Below are positions 1-7,447 of a DNA stretch of 64,000 nt, piece after piece; position 1 is the stretch's first letter, and each line of letters begins with the position of its first letter. A program made the translations under genes and the position numbers. The notes under the pieces are model-generated. The model was given only the letters and a program-made list of their open reading frames with translations. It did not search any database and was not told the origin of the DNA. The DNA comes from CAYRQP01 sp964426545 (GTDB lineage: Bacteria > Fermentibacterota > Fermentibacteria > Fermentibacterales > JCC-6), in contig CAYRQP010000001.1 of the NCBI GenBank assembly GCA_964426545.1, positions 248,001 to 312,000 of the forward strand, in the 5' to 3' direction.

Positions 1-1094
1 TTTTCCTCAACTTCGTCTTCACCGAGCAGGATGCTTACCGCAGCACGGACATCACGGCTTGTATCTATGTGGTCCGAACCGAAGATATCTATGATTCTAT
101 CGTACCCCCGCCTGAACTTGTCAAGATGATATGCAATGTCGGGCATCCTGTATGTGTATTCACCGTTTTCGCGCTTAATGACCTTGTCTTCGGGTCTGCC
201 AAGTTCTGTGAATCGCAGCCACTTCTTCGATGGTGTTTCTGCGTCAGCATATATCAGATTTTTCTCTGCAAGAAGGGATACTGCTTCTTCCACGGAATCG
301 GGAATAAGTTCGCTTTCAGAGAAGTACCTGTCGAAACGGATGTTGAGAAGATTCAGGTCGGACTGTATCATTTCCATCGCTTTTTCACCTGCAAATGAAA
401 TGAATATCCCGCTGTCATTTTCCCAGGTGAGCTTTCTGCCTTTTTCCTTTGCAAGTTCTTCCGCCCAGTCAATCACATACTTACCGTTGTACCCGCCTTC
501 AGGTATGTCGCAGCCGAGACCGTTCAGTTCGGAGTACCTTGCATGAAGAGACTCACCAAGAAACCTGACCTGTCTTCCTGCATCATTGAAATAGTACTCC
601 CGGGATACATCCCATCCCGCTGTTTCGAGCAGTCTGCAAATGGTATCTCCAAGAACAGCCTGCCTGCAGTGTCCTACTGTCAGCGGACCTGTGGGATTCG
701 AACTCACGAATTCGACAAGCACTCTCCTGCCTGTACCAGTGTGTGGCAGGAGCGGAAGGATACCGTTTTCTGCGAGAAGAACTGCAACATTTCCAAGATA
801 ATCCGATGAAAAAGTAAAATTGATAAAACCGGGACCATTAACCGTGATTTCAGATATTTCTTCAATGCTGTCATTTATATAGTCAACTATCATCTGAGCA
901 GATTCGCGGGGATTTTTGCGTATAATGCGGGCAAGAACCATTGCATCAGTAGAAGATATATCACCGCATTCAAGGTTCTTTGAAACTGAAACAGTTGCAG
1001 TGTAATCCTGCGGAACAAGGTCTCCCCAAAGATCCATAACAGCCTCTTTAATGGCTGCGGCTATATTGTTACGAATTTCTTTCGGACTCGACAT
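1..1094 (-). CDS. argS: Arginyl-tRNA synthetase (partial, C-terminus outside the window)
   Basis: Charges tRNA-Arg with arginine in the cytoplasm. Reading the minus strand from an ATG at 1094 gives an uninterrupted frame to the window edge (about 364 codons). It opens with an ArgS-type N-terminal additional domain, then the class I signature VEFVSSNPTGPLTVGH followed by CRQAVLGD, where VGHCR is the HIGH-type motif. Further on EYYFNDAGRQVRFL and FGSDHIDT match the family catalytic core. The start lies inside the end of rsfS (26-nt overlap in another frame), so translation is probably coupled. It is the last visible gene of the minus-strand operon. The tRNA-binding C-terminal part is not in view. 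Confidence 0.93.
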   Translation of the reverse strand, partial: MSSPKEIRNNIAAAIKEAVMDLWGDLVPQDYTATVSVSKNLECGDISSTDAMVLARIIRKNPRESAQMIVDYINDSIEEISEITVNGPGFINFTFSSDYLGNVAVLLAENGILPLLPHTGTGRRVLVEFVSSNPTGPLTVGHCRQAVLGDTICRLLETAGWDVSREYYFNDAGRQVRFLGESLHARYSELNGLGCDIPEGGYNGKYVIDWAEELAKEKGRKLTWENDSGIFISFAGEKAMEMIQSDLNLLNIRFDRYFSESELIPDSVEEAVSLLAEKNLIYADAETPSKKWLRFTELGRPEDKVIKRENGEYTYRMPDIAYHLDKFRRGYDRIIDIFGSDHIDTSRDVRAAVSILLGEDEVEE

Positions 1095-1458
1095 CTTCCC
1101 CTGCCCCATCTAATTCTTCCTCTTTGAATTCCAATCTGGGTACATCGCTCCAGAGCATTTCGAGATTATAGTACTCCCGTGTATCATCGATGAATACATG
1201 TATGACCAGATCCACAAAATCGAGAAGTATCCAGCTTCCTTCTTCATATCCTTCCTTGTGATGAACATGACGGGCATGTTCCCTGCCGGTTCTCTCTAAA
1301 TAGTCAGAAATGGCTCTGCACTGAATACGATTTTCAGCAGAGATTATCAAAAATACTTCCATTGGAAGCGGTTCGCGGCTCATGTCAAGCGCAACAACAC
1401 CGTAACCATGTCTTTCATGTGCACTTTTCACGAAAATATCCAATACATCAAGTGACAA
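1069..1458 (-). CDS. rsfS: Ribosome silencing factor RsfS (YbeB/Iojap family)
   Basis: Binds ribosomal protein uL14 and blocks subunit joining when growth slows. The 129-residue product has the whole RsfS fold, with the signature GSWILLDFVDLVIHVF at about residues 71-86 followed by REYYNLEMLWSD, the usual family ending. The C-terminal tail (EEELDGAGEDVESERNS) is an acidic extension. The gene lies between a LytR_C-domain gene (56 nt upstream) and argS, whose start it overlaps. Placement of rsfS beside LytR-type genes is common in bacteria. The length is normal and I see no anomaly. Confidence 0.92.
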   Translation of the reverse strand: MSLDVLDIFVKSAHERHGYGVVALDMSREPLPMEVFLIISAENRIQCRAISDYLERTGREHARHVHHKEGYEEGSWILLDFVDLVIHVFIDDTREYYNLEMLWSDVPRLEFKEEELDGAGEDVESERNS

Positions 1459-1514
1459 ATATCACCTCCGAGTTTCAAGCTGCGGATAAAAACGAATATT
1501 CACCCGCGTAATAA

Positions 1515-1997
1515 CTAGATATCCTCACCGAGATAAATTGTGACATTGATCGAATCCTGAGTCCCGTCTGCGGGTATCTCCCAGACAACGCTGCTGTCAG
1601 TCAGGCCAAGGCATTCCGCAATAAACCTTGCACCGGTCAGATCAGCATTATGTGAGACGATTATCGTCTCTTTATAAGGCTTGTTCGGTGCATCAAAAGG
1701 AATTTCAGGTGCAATCAGCACAAGAGAGTCATTCACAGCTATCAATCTGCCCTGTGTTCTGGAAGCAAAACCTTCTTTCTCGGTTCCATTCAGGACTCGT
1801 ATCCTTACAGTATCTCCCTGCAGTGCTTCCTCGGTGTCGACCATTTCACCCTGTTTACCGGCTAAAGCATCACCTTCCGGATCTGTGTTATCTCCCGGTG
1901 GGGGAAGAACGATTGTCAGTATTATTATGATAAGTGCAAATCCGGAAACAACCCATGTCCAGAGATTTCCACTTTTTTTGCCTGCTGCTGCATTCAT
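1515..1997 (-). CDS. Membrane-anchored LytR_C-domain protein
   Basis: A 160-residue protein with a short basic N-terminus, one transmembrane helix (about residues 13-32, rich in Ile/Leu/Val) and an extracytoplasmic domain. The stretch VRIRVLNGTEKEGFASR at about residues 64-80 matches the LytR/CpsA/Psr C-terminal domain (VxVLNGTxxxGLA). It lacks the catalytic LCP domain, so it is not a glycopolymer ligase itself; a wall-associated role is inference. It is 5 nt downstream of the HIT gene and upstream of rsfS, in the same operon. The linker before the domain is acidic and low in complexity. Confidence 0.75.
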   Translation of the reverse strand: MNAAAGKKSGNLWTWVVSGFALIIIILTIVLPPPGDNTDPEGDALAGKQGEMVDTEEALQGDTVRIRVLNGTEKEGFASRTQGRLIAVNDSLVLIAPEIPFDAPNKPYKETIIVSHNADLTGARFIAECLGLTDSSVVWEIPADGTQDSINVTIYLGEDI

Positions 1998-2002
1998 GCT
2001 GA

Positions 2003-2500
2003 CTACCTCCTGCCATTATCGAAATATGGTTTCAGTTTCCTAAAAGTACCTTCAAGCGACTCTGACATTACTCGCGTGTGTCCAACGGTTGTCATGAAAT
2101 TAACATCTCCCCGCCACCTCGGAAGCATGTGTATATGAATGTGACATTCTATCCCTGCACCGCCGCACCCTCCGATATTCCATCCGCCATTCATGCCCAT
2201 GCAGTTCATTCCCTCTTTCAGTGCCGTCTCGCAAAGAACACAAAGATTCATCAAGGTAACCCTGTCTTCCGGATGCAGAGCTGAAAGATCGGGTATATGT
2301 TCTTCAGGTACGACCATCAGGTGACCGTTTATGTAGGGATATCTGTTAAGTACTACGAAAAATCTGTCTCTTCTGTGCAATACGAAATTCTCTGTATCAT
2401 CGGACGGGGAACGTGCAATCCTGCAAAACACACATTCTTCATCATCTCCAGTATGACCGGAGATATACTCACTCCGCCACGGTGCCCAAAGTCTTCTCAA
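2003..2500 (-). CDS. HIT-family nucleotide hydrolase/phosphorylase
   Basis: A 165-residue histidine-triad protein. The N-terminus MRRLWAPWRSEYISG is typical of the AP4A-phosphorylase-like HIT subgroup. It has a CVFCRI zinc-type motif near residue 24 and the catalytic triad ECHIHIHMLPRWRGD near the C-terminus (His-x-His-x-His). HIT proteins hydrolyse or phosphorolyse nucleoside phosphates such as AP4A or adenylates; the substrate cannot be read here. The stop is 2 nt from the GlmU-like start, in one operon with tRNA-synthetase and cofactor genes. Confidence 0.88.
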   Translation of the reverse strand: MRRLWAPWRSEYISGHTGDDEECVFCRIARSPSDDTENFVLHRRDRFFVVLNRYPYINGHLMVVPEEHIPDLSALHPEDRVTLMNLCVLCETALKEGMNCMGMNGGWNIGGCGGAGIECHIHIHMLPRWRGDVNFMTTVGHTRVMSESLEGTFRKLKPYFDNGRR

Positions 2501-2501
2501 T

Positions 2502-3245
2502 CTAAATATTCCAATCAGTACGATTCAGGTTACTCTTCATCGATACTTCTGCATTTGCAAGTTGTGTCTTATCGTTAATTCCGGCAACCTCCTGCCAGTC
2601 TGCAGCAGGTACAGCAATGCACTTTACGCTTTTCTTCCGTGCGATCGCAACAGCGTCAGTAAGATAATACTCACTCTGGTCATTATCAGGCTTTATCTCC
2701 TTCAATATCTCAATCAATACAGTGAAGTCAAATGCCATTATGCCGGTGTTTATTTCCCTGATTTCTCTTTCCGCCGGGTTTGCGTCACGTTCTTCGACTA
2801 TCGCATGGATTTCATCATCGATTTTTACGATTCTTCCATATCCATCAACGACTGGCGGGAAGGCTGTCAGGACTGCTATTCCTGCGTTGGAGAGATGTCT
2901 CAGCTTCTGTAGTTTTTGGATTGTTTCACTCCTGATGAGAGGCACATCGCCCAGAAGAACGATTACATCATCTGCGATAACTTTCTCAAGGCCGCATACG
3001 ACCGCATGTGCCGTACCGAGTTGTTCTTCCTGAACAGCCCATTTCACATTTTCTTCCTCAAGCAGCGGAATGACCTTTTCCCGTCCGTAACCCACAACAA
3101 CCGTAATGTCATCGAATCCTGCCTTCCGTACCGCCCGGCAGACATGCAGAACCATCGGATCGCCGAGAATCGGATGCATGACCTTTGGAAGAGGAGAATC
3201 CATCCTCTTTCCCTGACCGGCAGCAAGAACAATACAAGCTGTCAT
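2502..3245 (-). CDS. Single-domain UDP-GlcNAc pyrophosphorylase-like nucleotidyltransferase
   Basis: A 247-residue sugar nucleotidyltransferase. The N-terminus has the family loop VLAAGQGKRMDSPLPKVMH (residues 6-24, GxGxR and a conserved Lys), then QEEQLGTAHAV, the GlmU-type uridine-binding motif, and LLGDVPLI. It corresponds to the uridyltransferase half of GlmU; the left-handed beta-helix acetyltransferase half is absent, and the next gene follows at once. The acetylation step must be done elsewhere, or the substrate is another hexose-1-phosphate. The start overlaps the end of panD by 4 nt. Function at the level of a GlmU-like uridyltransferase is good; the exact sugar is not certain. Confidence 0.8.
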   Translation of the reverse strand: MTACIVLAAGQGKRMDSPLPKVMHPILGDPMVLHVCRAVRKAGFDDITVVVGYGREKVIPLLEEENVKWAVQEEQLGTAHAVVCGLEKVIADDVIVLLGDVPLIRSETIQKLQKLRHLSNAGIAVLTAFPPVVDGYGRIVKIDDEIHAIVEERDANPAEREIREINTGIMAFDFTVLIEILKEIKPDNDQSEYYLTDAVAIARKKSVKCIAVPAADWQEVAGINDKTQLANAEVSMKSNLNRTDWNI

Positions 3246-3601
3246 GATTTCAAGAGTTCGGGATTACAGTTGCTGCTGTCTGCTATCACTACCCGGGGAG
3301 TTGGCGGAGTCTCATCCGAATCTACCCATACATACTGAAGGATAATCACAAGGTCACCTTCCTGAACGAGCTTTGCTGCTGCCCCGTTGATGCATATCGT
3401 CCCGCTTCCTCGCTCTCCTTCGAATACATAAGTTTCAAACCTGTTCCCCGTATCTATATCGGCAACCTGCACCCGTTCACCGGGTTTTATTCCTGAGATA
3501 TCCAGCAGTTCGCGGTCGATAGTAATCGATCCCATATAATCTATATTCGCTTCTGTGATCTTCATTCTGTGGAGTTTTGCACCAAGAAAGCACCTGTTCA
3601 A
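3242..3601 (-). CDS. panD: Aspartate 1-decarboxylase proenzyme
   Basis: Makes beta-alanine from aspartate for pantothenate. The product is 119 residues, a normal length. NIDYMGSITID holds the Gly24-Ser25 self-cleavage site at which the pyruvoyl group forms, preceded by GAKLHRMKITEA with the conserved Lys9 and Tyr22. The VFEGERGSGTICINGAAA stretch matches the family fold. It is directly downstream of panC (15-nt gap) and overlaps the GlmU-like gene by 4 nt, so the two pantothenate genes are co-expressed. Confidence 0.95.
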   Translation of the reverse strand: MNRCFLGAKLHRMKITEANIDYMGSITIDRELLDISGIKPGERVQVADIDTGNRFETYVFEGERGSGTICINGAAAKLVQEGDLVIILQYVWVDSDETPPTPRVVIADSSNCNPELLKS

Positions 3602-3616
3602 TTCATTACCTCCCTG

Positions 3617-4468
3617 TCAATCAGCTGAACTAAGAAGTACATTGTCAATAAGCCGTGTTTTTCCAACATACACCGCCACTGCCATCAATGCCGTTCCGTC
3701 GATTTCCTTTACCGGCTGCATTGTATTTCTACCTACTATTTCAAGATACTGCAGTTCCAGCAGATCATTCTTTTCAAATTCCTTAAGAGCTGTCTGTTTT
3801 AAAACTTTTGTGTCGGCAACTCCGGAATGGTACGCTTCAGATGCACATATAAGTCCGTGATAAATGCCGCATGCCTGTTCCCGCTCTTTCGGAGTAAGAT
3901 ATCTGTTCCGGGAACTCATTGCTAAACCATCACTTTCTCTGATAATCGGTCCCGCTATAATCTCTACATCAAGCCTTAAATCCTCTACTATTCTCTTTAT
4001 CACTGCAAACTGCTGAGCATCCTTCCTGCCGAATACAGCAAAATCAGGGCGCACAATCCGAAAGAGTACAGCACAGACAGTGGCGACTCCGCTGAAAAAA
4101 TCCGGACGATACCGTCCGCACAATGTGTCAGTTATCCCAGTTACATCGACTTTGGTTGCGAAACCGGATGGATAGACAACATCTTCAGTCGGAAGAAAGA
4201 CAGCATCCACTCCGTAGTCTCCGAGTTTTTTAATATCGTCTTCCGGATTTCGCGGGTATTCGGAGAGATCTTCGCCGGGTCCGAACTGGGCAGGATTCAC
4301 AAATATAGAAACAACAGCACGGTCAGCGCTCGATGAAGCTAATTCGACCAGGCTTAAGTGTCCTTCGTGCAATGCACCCATTGTCGGGACAAGCGCGACT
4401 GTCAGATTGTTGTGATGCCATTTGTCAACCAATCCCCTTATTTCGCATTCGGAGTACACGACATTCAT
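3617..4468 (-). CDS. panC: Pantothenate synthetase
   Basis: Condenses pantoate with beta-alanine using ATP. I set the start at the ATG at 4468 (MNVVYSE), which follows a GGGAG ribosome site and lies just after the previous stop; a longer frame begins at 4501 but its first 11 residues are not PanC-like. Motifs: VPTMGALHEGH at about residues 27-37 (HIGH-like), FVNPAQFGPGED, RPDFAVFGRKDAQQ, and MSSRN as the KMSKS-like loop. The 283-residue length is standard. It sits upstream of panD in the cofactor operon. Confidence 0.95.
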   Translation of the reverse strand: MNVVYSECEIRGLVDKWHHNNLTVALVPTMGALHEGHLSLVELASSSADRAVVSIFVNPAQFGPGEDLSEYPRNPEDDIKKLGDYGVDAVFLPTEDVVYPSGFATKVDVTGITDTLCGRYRPDFFSGVATVCAVLFRIVRPDFAVFGRKDAQQFAVIKRIVEDLRLDVEIIAGPIIRESDGLAMSSRNRYLTPKEREQACGIYHGLICASEAYHSGVADTKVLKQTALKEFEKNDLLELQYLEIVGRNTMQPVKEIDGTALMAVAVYVGKTRLIDNVLLSSAD

Positions 4469-4472
4469 GGGT

Positions 4473-5123
4473 TCATTTTCTCCCGCCCATATAAGGCACA
4501 TAGCTCTCTACACCACCGGCATGAAGTTCGATAGCTTGGAGAAGTCCCGTGAAATCAGCACCTCTCTGTCTGAAATCCGCATTATCGGTATTCACGACAA
4601 GAGTCGGGTGCATCCTGCCCCTGAAGAAGTAATCGTTATATGCATCTATCAGCCTGTTCAGATAGGACTTGCTCATATCGCCTTCATAGGGTCTGTCCCT
4701 GTGTGATATTCTCCGCAGAAGAGAATCGACAGAACCCTGAAGATAGACTACCAGATCGGGTTTGGGAATATCAGGTGCCAGAGTCTGTGAAAGTTTGTCA
4801 TAGAGTGTAAACTCATCTTCAGTCAGGTTGACAGATGCAAATATCCTATCCTTCGCAAACATGTAGTCAGAGACGACAATGTTACTGAAAAGATCCAGCT
4901 GAGAAAGTTCTTTCTGCTGCCGATATCTGCTCAGCATGAAGAATATCTGTGTTTGAAACGCATAGGTATCACGGTCTTTATAGAACTTTGCCAGGAAAGG
5001 ATTCTCTTCAACCTCTTCAAATATGGACCTTGCATTCCAATCTGCTGCCAGCAACTCGCAGAGGGTGGTTTTCCCAACACCTATCGGACCTTCAATCACA
5101 ATATATCTGAGGCTATCGGTCAT
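4473..5123 (-). CDS. Deoxynucleoside kinase (dNK/dGK-dCK family)
   Basis: Phosphorylates deoxynucleosides for salvage. The 216-residue protein has the P-loop EGPIGVGKTT at residues 11-20, FEEVEENPFLAKFYKD in the substrate-binding helix, the DYMFAKDRIFA motif (DRI/ERS-type) near residue 90, and RISHRDRPYEGDM corresponding to the lid with several arginines. Family members of this type in bacteria act on dG, dA or dC; specificity is not readable from sequence. It overlaps folK by 4 nt, and panC starts 4 nt after its stop. Confidence 0.88.
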   Translation of the reverse strand: MTDSLRYIVIEGPIGVGKTTLCELLAADWNARSIFEEVEENPFLAKFYKDRDTYAFQTQIFFMLSRYRQQKELSQLDLFSNIVVSDYMFAKDRIFASVNLTEDEFTLYDKLSQTLAPDIPKPDLVVYLQGSVDSLLRRISHRDRPYEGDMSKSYLNRLIDAYNDYFFRGRMHPTLVVNTDNADFRQRGADFTGLLQAIELHAGGVESYVPYMGGRK

Positions 5124-5635
5124 ACAAAAAGCACATCCTCCTTCCAGAGTTCTCCTTCTGCAGGGCGATCAAGGAATAGCACTATCTCACTCTCGTCTTC
5201 ACACACTTCAAGCAAAGCAGCAGGGGATTTATCATGACCGGGAACTATCCTGTCTGATACTTCTGAAAGCGGTAGCAGTACAAATTTCCGCAGGTGCATT
5301 CCCCGATGCGGCAGAATCAATTCAATCCCCTCAATAATGAGTTCACCGAAATATAATATATCTGCATCGATTGTTCTAGCACTATTCATCTTTTTCTCGG
5401 GAGAATCGAGATTCTCTTCCACGCCTCTGCACAGTCCGAGGAGACCCATCTCTGTACCGCTGAAACAGCCGGCAATGACACAGTTCAGAAAGTCACCACC
5501 GGTGCAGCCGCCTGCAGGTGGCGTAGAGTAAACACTCGATATACGGAATTCATCAACTGCCCCATTCAGGGTGATGAACCTGCAGGCATCGAACAAATTT
5601 CTCATTCTGTCCCCGAGATTACTCCCCAGTCCTAT
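5120..5635 (-). CDS. folK: HPPK, 6-hydroxymethyl-dihydropterin pyrophosphokinase (start codon unclear)
   Basis: Transfers pyrophosphate to the folate pterin precursor. TIDADILYFGE and LPHRGMHLRKFVLLPLSE are the HPPK signatures. The first ATG of the frame (5605) would remove the conserved N-terminal strand IGLGSNLGDR, which is encoded directly upstream at 5635-5606. Between the in-frame stop upstream (about 5665) and that motif there is no ATG, GTG or TTG; only ATA (5635), ACG (5650) or CTG codons could start it. I give the ATA as boundary to keep the motif. It follows folB, whose TGA lies at 5645-5643, so translational coupling to folB is likely. Confidence 0.85.
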   Translation of the reverse strand: MGLGSNLGDRMRNLFDACRFITLNGAVDEFRISSVYSTPPAGGCTGGDFLNCVIAGCFSGTEMGLLGLCRGVEENLDSPEKKMNSARTIDADILYFGELIIEGIELILPHRGMHLRKFVLLPLSEVSDRIVPGHDKSPAALLEVCEDESEIVLFLDRPAEGELWKEDVLFV

Positions 5636-5642
5636 TGCAAAT

Positions 5643-5993
5643 TCAGTCGTTGCTCTTCCCCTTTACTGTATATGATGCTGATTCCATTATCGGTCTTACG
5701 GGTGGGAACGGCTTTGTCACTTTAACTGACCATGCTCCCGGAAACTTATCAAGAAGCCGGTTCAGTATATCTTCAGCAAGTTCTTCTATGTATGAATATT
5801 CCTGCCCTGCATATTCTGCAAGCAATGCAGTAACATCCGTATAGTCCGGTTTAGACTCTGACATTTCACCGGCAGACCATTCGAGATCTACCGGTATATT
5901 CCTCGGGGTGATTTTCTCGAACGGGAATACACCTATCTTCAACCGGACCACAATTCCTTTGAGGATAAGTGTGCCGTTAAGCATGCCGTTCAT
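5643..5993 (-). CDS. folB: Dihydroneopterin aldolase
   Basis: Cleaves dihydroneopterin to the HPPK substrate and glycolaldehyde. The 116-residue product carries LKGIVVRLKIGVFPFEK at the N-terminus (the family LxxxxxIGVxxxE pattern), YSYIEELAEDILNRLL in the middle (the catalytic-site helix region) and VKVTKPFPPVRPIMESASYTV at the C-terminus. The order folB-folK gives consecutive folate steps in one transcript. It begins 1 nt after the dapL stop. Confidence 0.9.
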   Translation of the reverse strand: MNGMLNGTLILKGIVVRLKIGVFPFEKITPRNIPVDLEWSAGEMSESKPDYTDVTALLAEYAGQEYSYIEELAEDILNRLLDKFPGAWSVKVTKPFPPVRPIMESASYTVKGKSND

Positions 5994-7247
5994 CTAATCC
6001 ATTTCCTTCGTTAACCATGCCCTGATTCTGTGACTGAAGAGCTCATGCTGTTCGAGTCTGCCCACTGCCTTAAATATCTCACTTTCAGGTATCGTAAGCG
6101 CGAACCTGATGTATCCCTCACCGTATGTACCGAACCCGCTGCCGGGGGTAACTACTATGCCGGTCTTCGACAGTAGTTTCTTTGTAAACTGTATGGATCG
6201 TGTTTCCTTCGGAAGTTTCACCCATACATAGAATGTCCCGGGAGAGTCACAGACTTCCCATTCGAGTTTTCTCAGTCCTTTCACGAGTATTTCACGACGC
6301 TTTCGGTAAATTTCGAGTATTTTCGACGGGTTGCTTCCAAGTGCTGTTTCGGCTGCCTTCTGTATCGCTGTAAAAACACCGGAATCGATATTCTCCTTTG
6401 CACTCATAAATGTATCGACCAGTCGGGTTCCGCCAACCACAAATCCAACGCGCCATCCCGTCATGTTGAATGTCTTCGAAAGACTGTGGAATTCGAGACA
6501 CACATCAGCAGCACCCGGAATCTGAAGAAATGACATCGGCGGGATTCTATCGAACCTTATGTGGCTATATGAGTTGTCACTCACGAGGAGGATATCCTCC
6601 CGCTTTGCAAAGTCGATTATTTCCTTCATCGTGCCGCGCGAAAGTACCGCTCCTGTAGGATTATTCGGATAATTAAGATACATCATGCGTGCTGAGTCAA
6701 GAACGGTTGAATTTATCCTCTGCAGGTCCGGGGCAAAGCCATTCTTCTGGATCAGGGGTAAATCGACCGGAGTAGCATCTGCTAATATTGCCGATGCTCT
6801 GTAAACGGGATAACCCGGATTCGGAACAAGGACTATATCACCCGGATTGCAGAAGAAGAGCGGGACATGTGCAATTCCCTCTTTGGTTCCAATCACAGAG
6901 CCAATCGAGATGTCAGTCCCTGTTTCCACCCCGAATTGTTCTTTCATCCAGAATGATGCTGCCTTCAGAAATGATACACTTCCCCGTCCGGACGGATATC
7001 TGTGATTAGCCGGGTCTGCAACTGCATTCTGAGCATCAGAGACGATACCTTCCGGTGTCGGGATATCAGGATCGCCAATCCCGAAATCTATCAATTCCAC
7101 TCCCCTTTCGCGGGCTGTGTCCTTCAGCCTATCGAGTTCAGCGAACAAATACGGGGGGAGCATGCTGATCCGTTCAGATGCCGATATTACGACTCTCTTC
7201 TCTCTCCTGATTTCTTTCCGTCTTTCCTTTGATTTTCTCTTTATCAA
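5994..7247 (-). CDS. dapL: LL-diaminopimelate aminotransferase-type class I aminotransferase
   Basis: A PLP-dependent aminotransferase of 417 residues. DFGIGDPDIPTP, HRYPSGRGS, NPGYPVYR, YPNNPTGAVL and HSLSKTFNMTGWRVGF (the PLP lysine is in SLSK) are all DapL-like and fit the one-step route to LL-DAP. The start is a TTG at 7247 with GGAG 5 nt upstream; the first ~27 residues are very basic and not part of the fold, so initiation could be further in. It is the first gene of the minus-strand operon, and MurE in this window has the mDAP-type DNPR motif, which fits a DAP supply role. Another amino-acid specificity remains possible. Confidence 0.78.
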   Translation of the reverse strand: MIKRKSKERRKEIRREKRVVISASERISMLPPYLFAELDRLKDTARERGVELIDFGIGDPDIPTPEGIVSDAQNAVADPANHRYPSGRGSVSFLKAASFWMKEQFGVETGTDISIGSVIGTKEGIAHVPLFFCNPGDIVLVPNPGYPVYRASAILADATPVDLPLIQKNGFAPDLQRINSTVLDSARMMYLNYPNNPTGAVLSRGTMKEIIDFAKREDILLVSDNSYSHIRFDRIPPMSFLQIPGAADVCLEFHSLSKTFNMTGWRVGFVVGGTRLVDTFMSAKENIDSGVFTAIQKAAETALGSNPSKILEIYRKRREILVKGLRKLEWEVCDSPGTFYVWVKLPKETRSIQFTKKLLSKTGIVVTPGSGFGTYGEGYIRFALTIPESEIFKAVGRLEQHELFSHRIRAWLTKEMD

Positions 7248-7347
7248 ATCAACTCCGATTAGTGTAAATTACAGGTTAATCTACAGTTAGATGTTATACA
7301 TTAGTTTCACGCGAGTATAAATATAATTCTTTAAACAAACTTATGCA

Positions 7348-7379
7348 TTGACATCGTATTTTCATCCTTCTGCTACATT
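7348..7379 (+). promoter_or_regulatory. Weak promoter candidate upstream of the C25 peptidase gene
   Basis: A perfect TTGACA lies at 7348-7353. The best -10 match, TACATT at 7374-7379, is 20 bp away, longer than usual, but a TG precedes it as in extended -10 sites. The region 7248-7447 is the divergent gap between dapL and the peptidase gene and holds no gene. Confidence 0.35.
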
Positions 7380-7447
7380 GCACCTGAGAAATTTTTTCAC
7401 TATTGTATTCTGACTATTTTTGTAGTAATTCAAACGAAAGGAAATCA

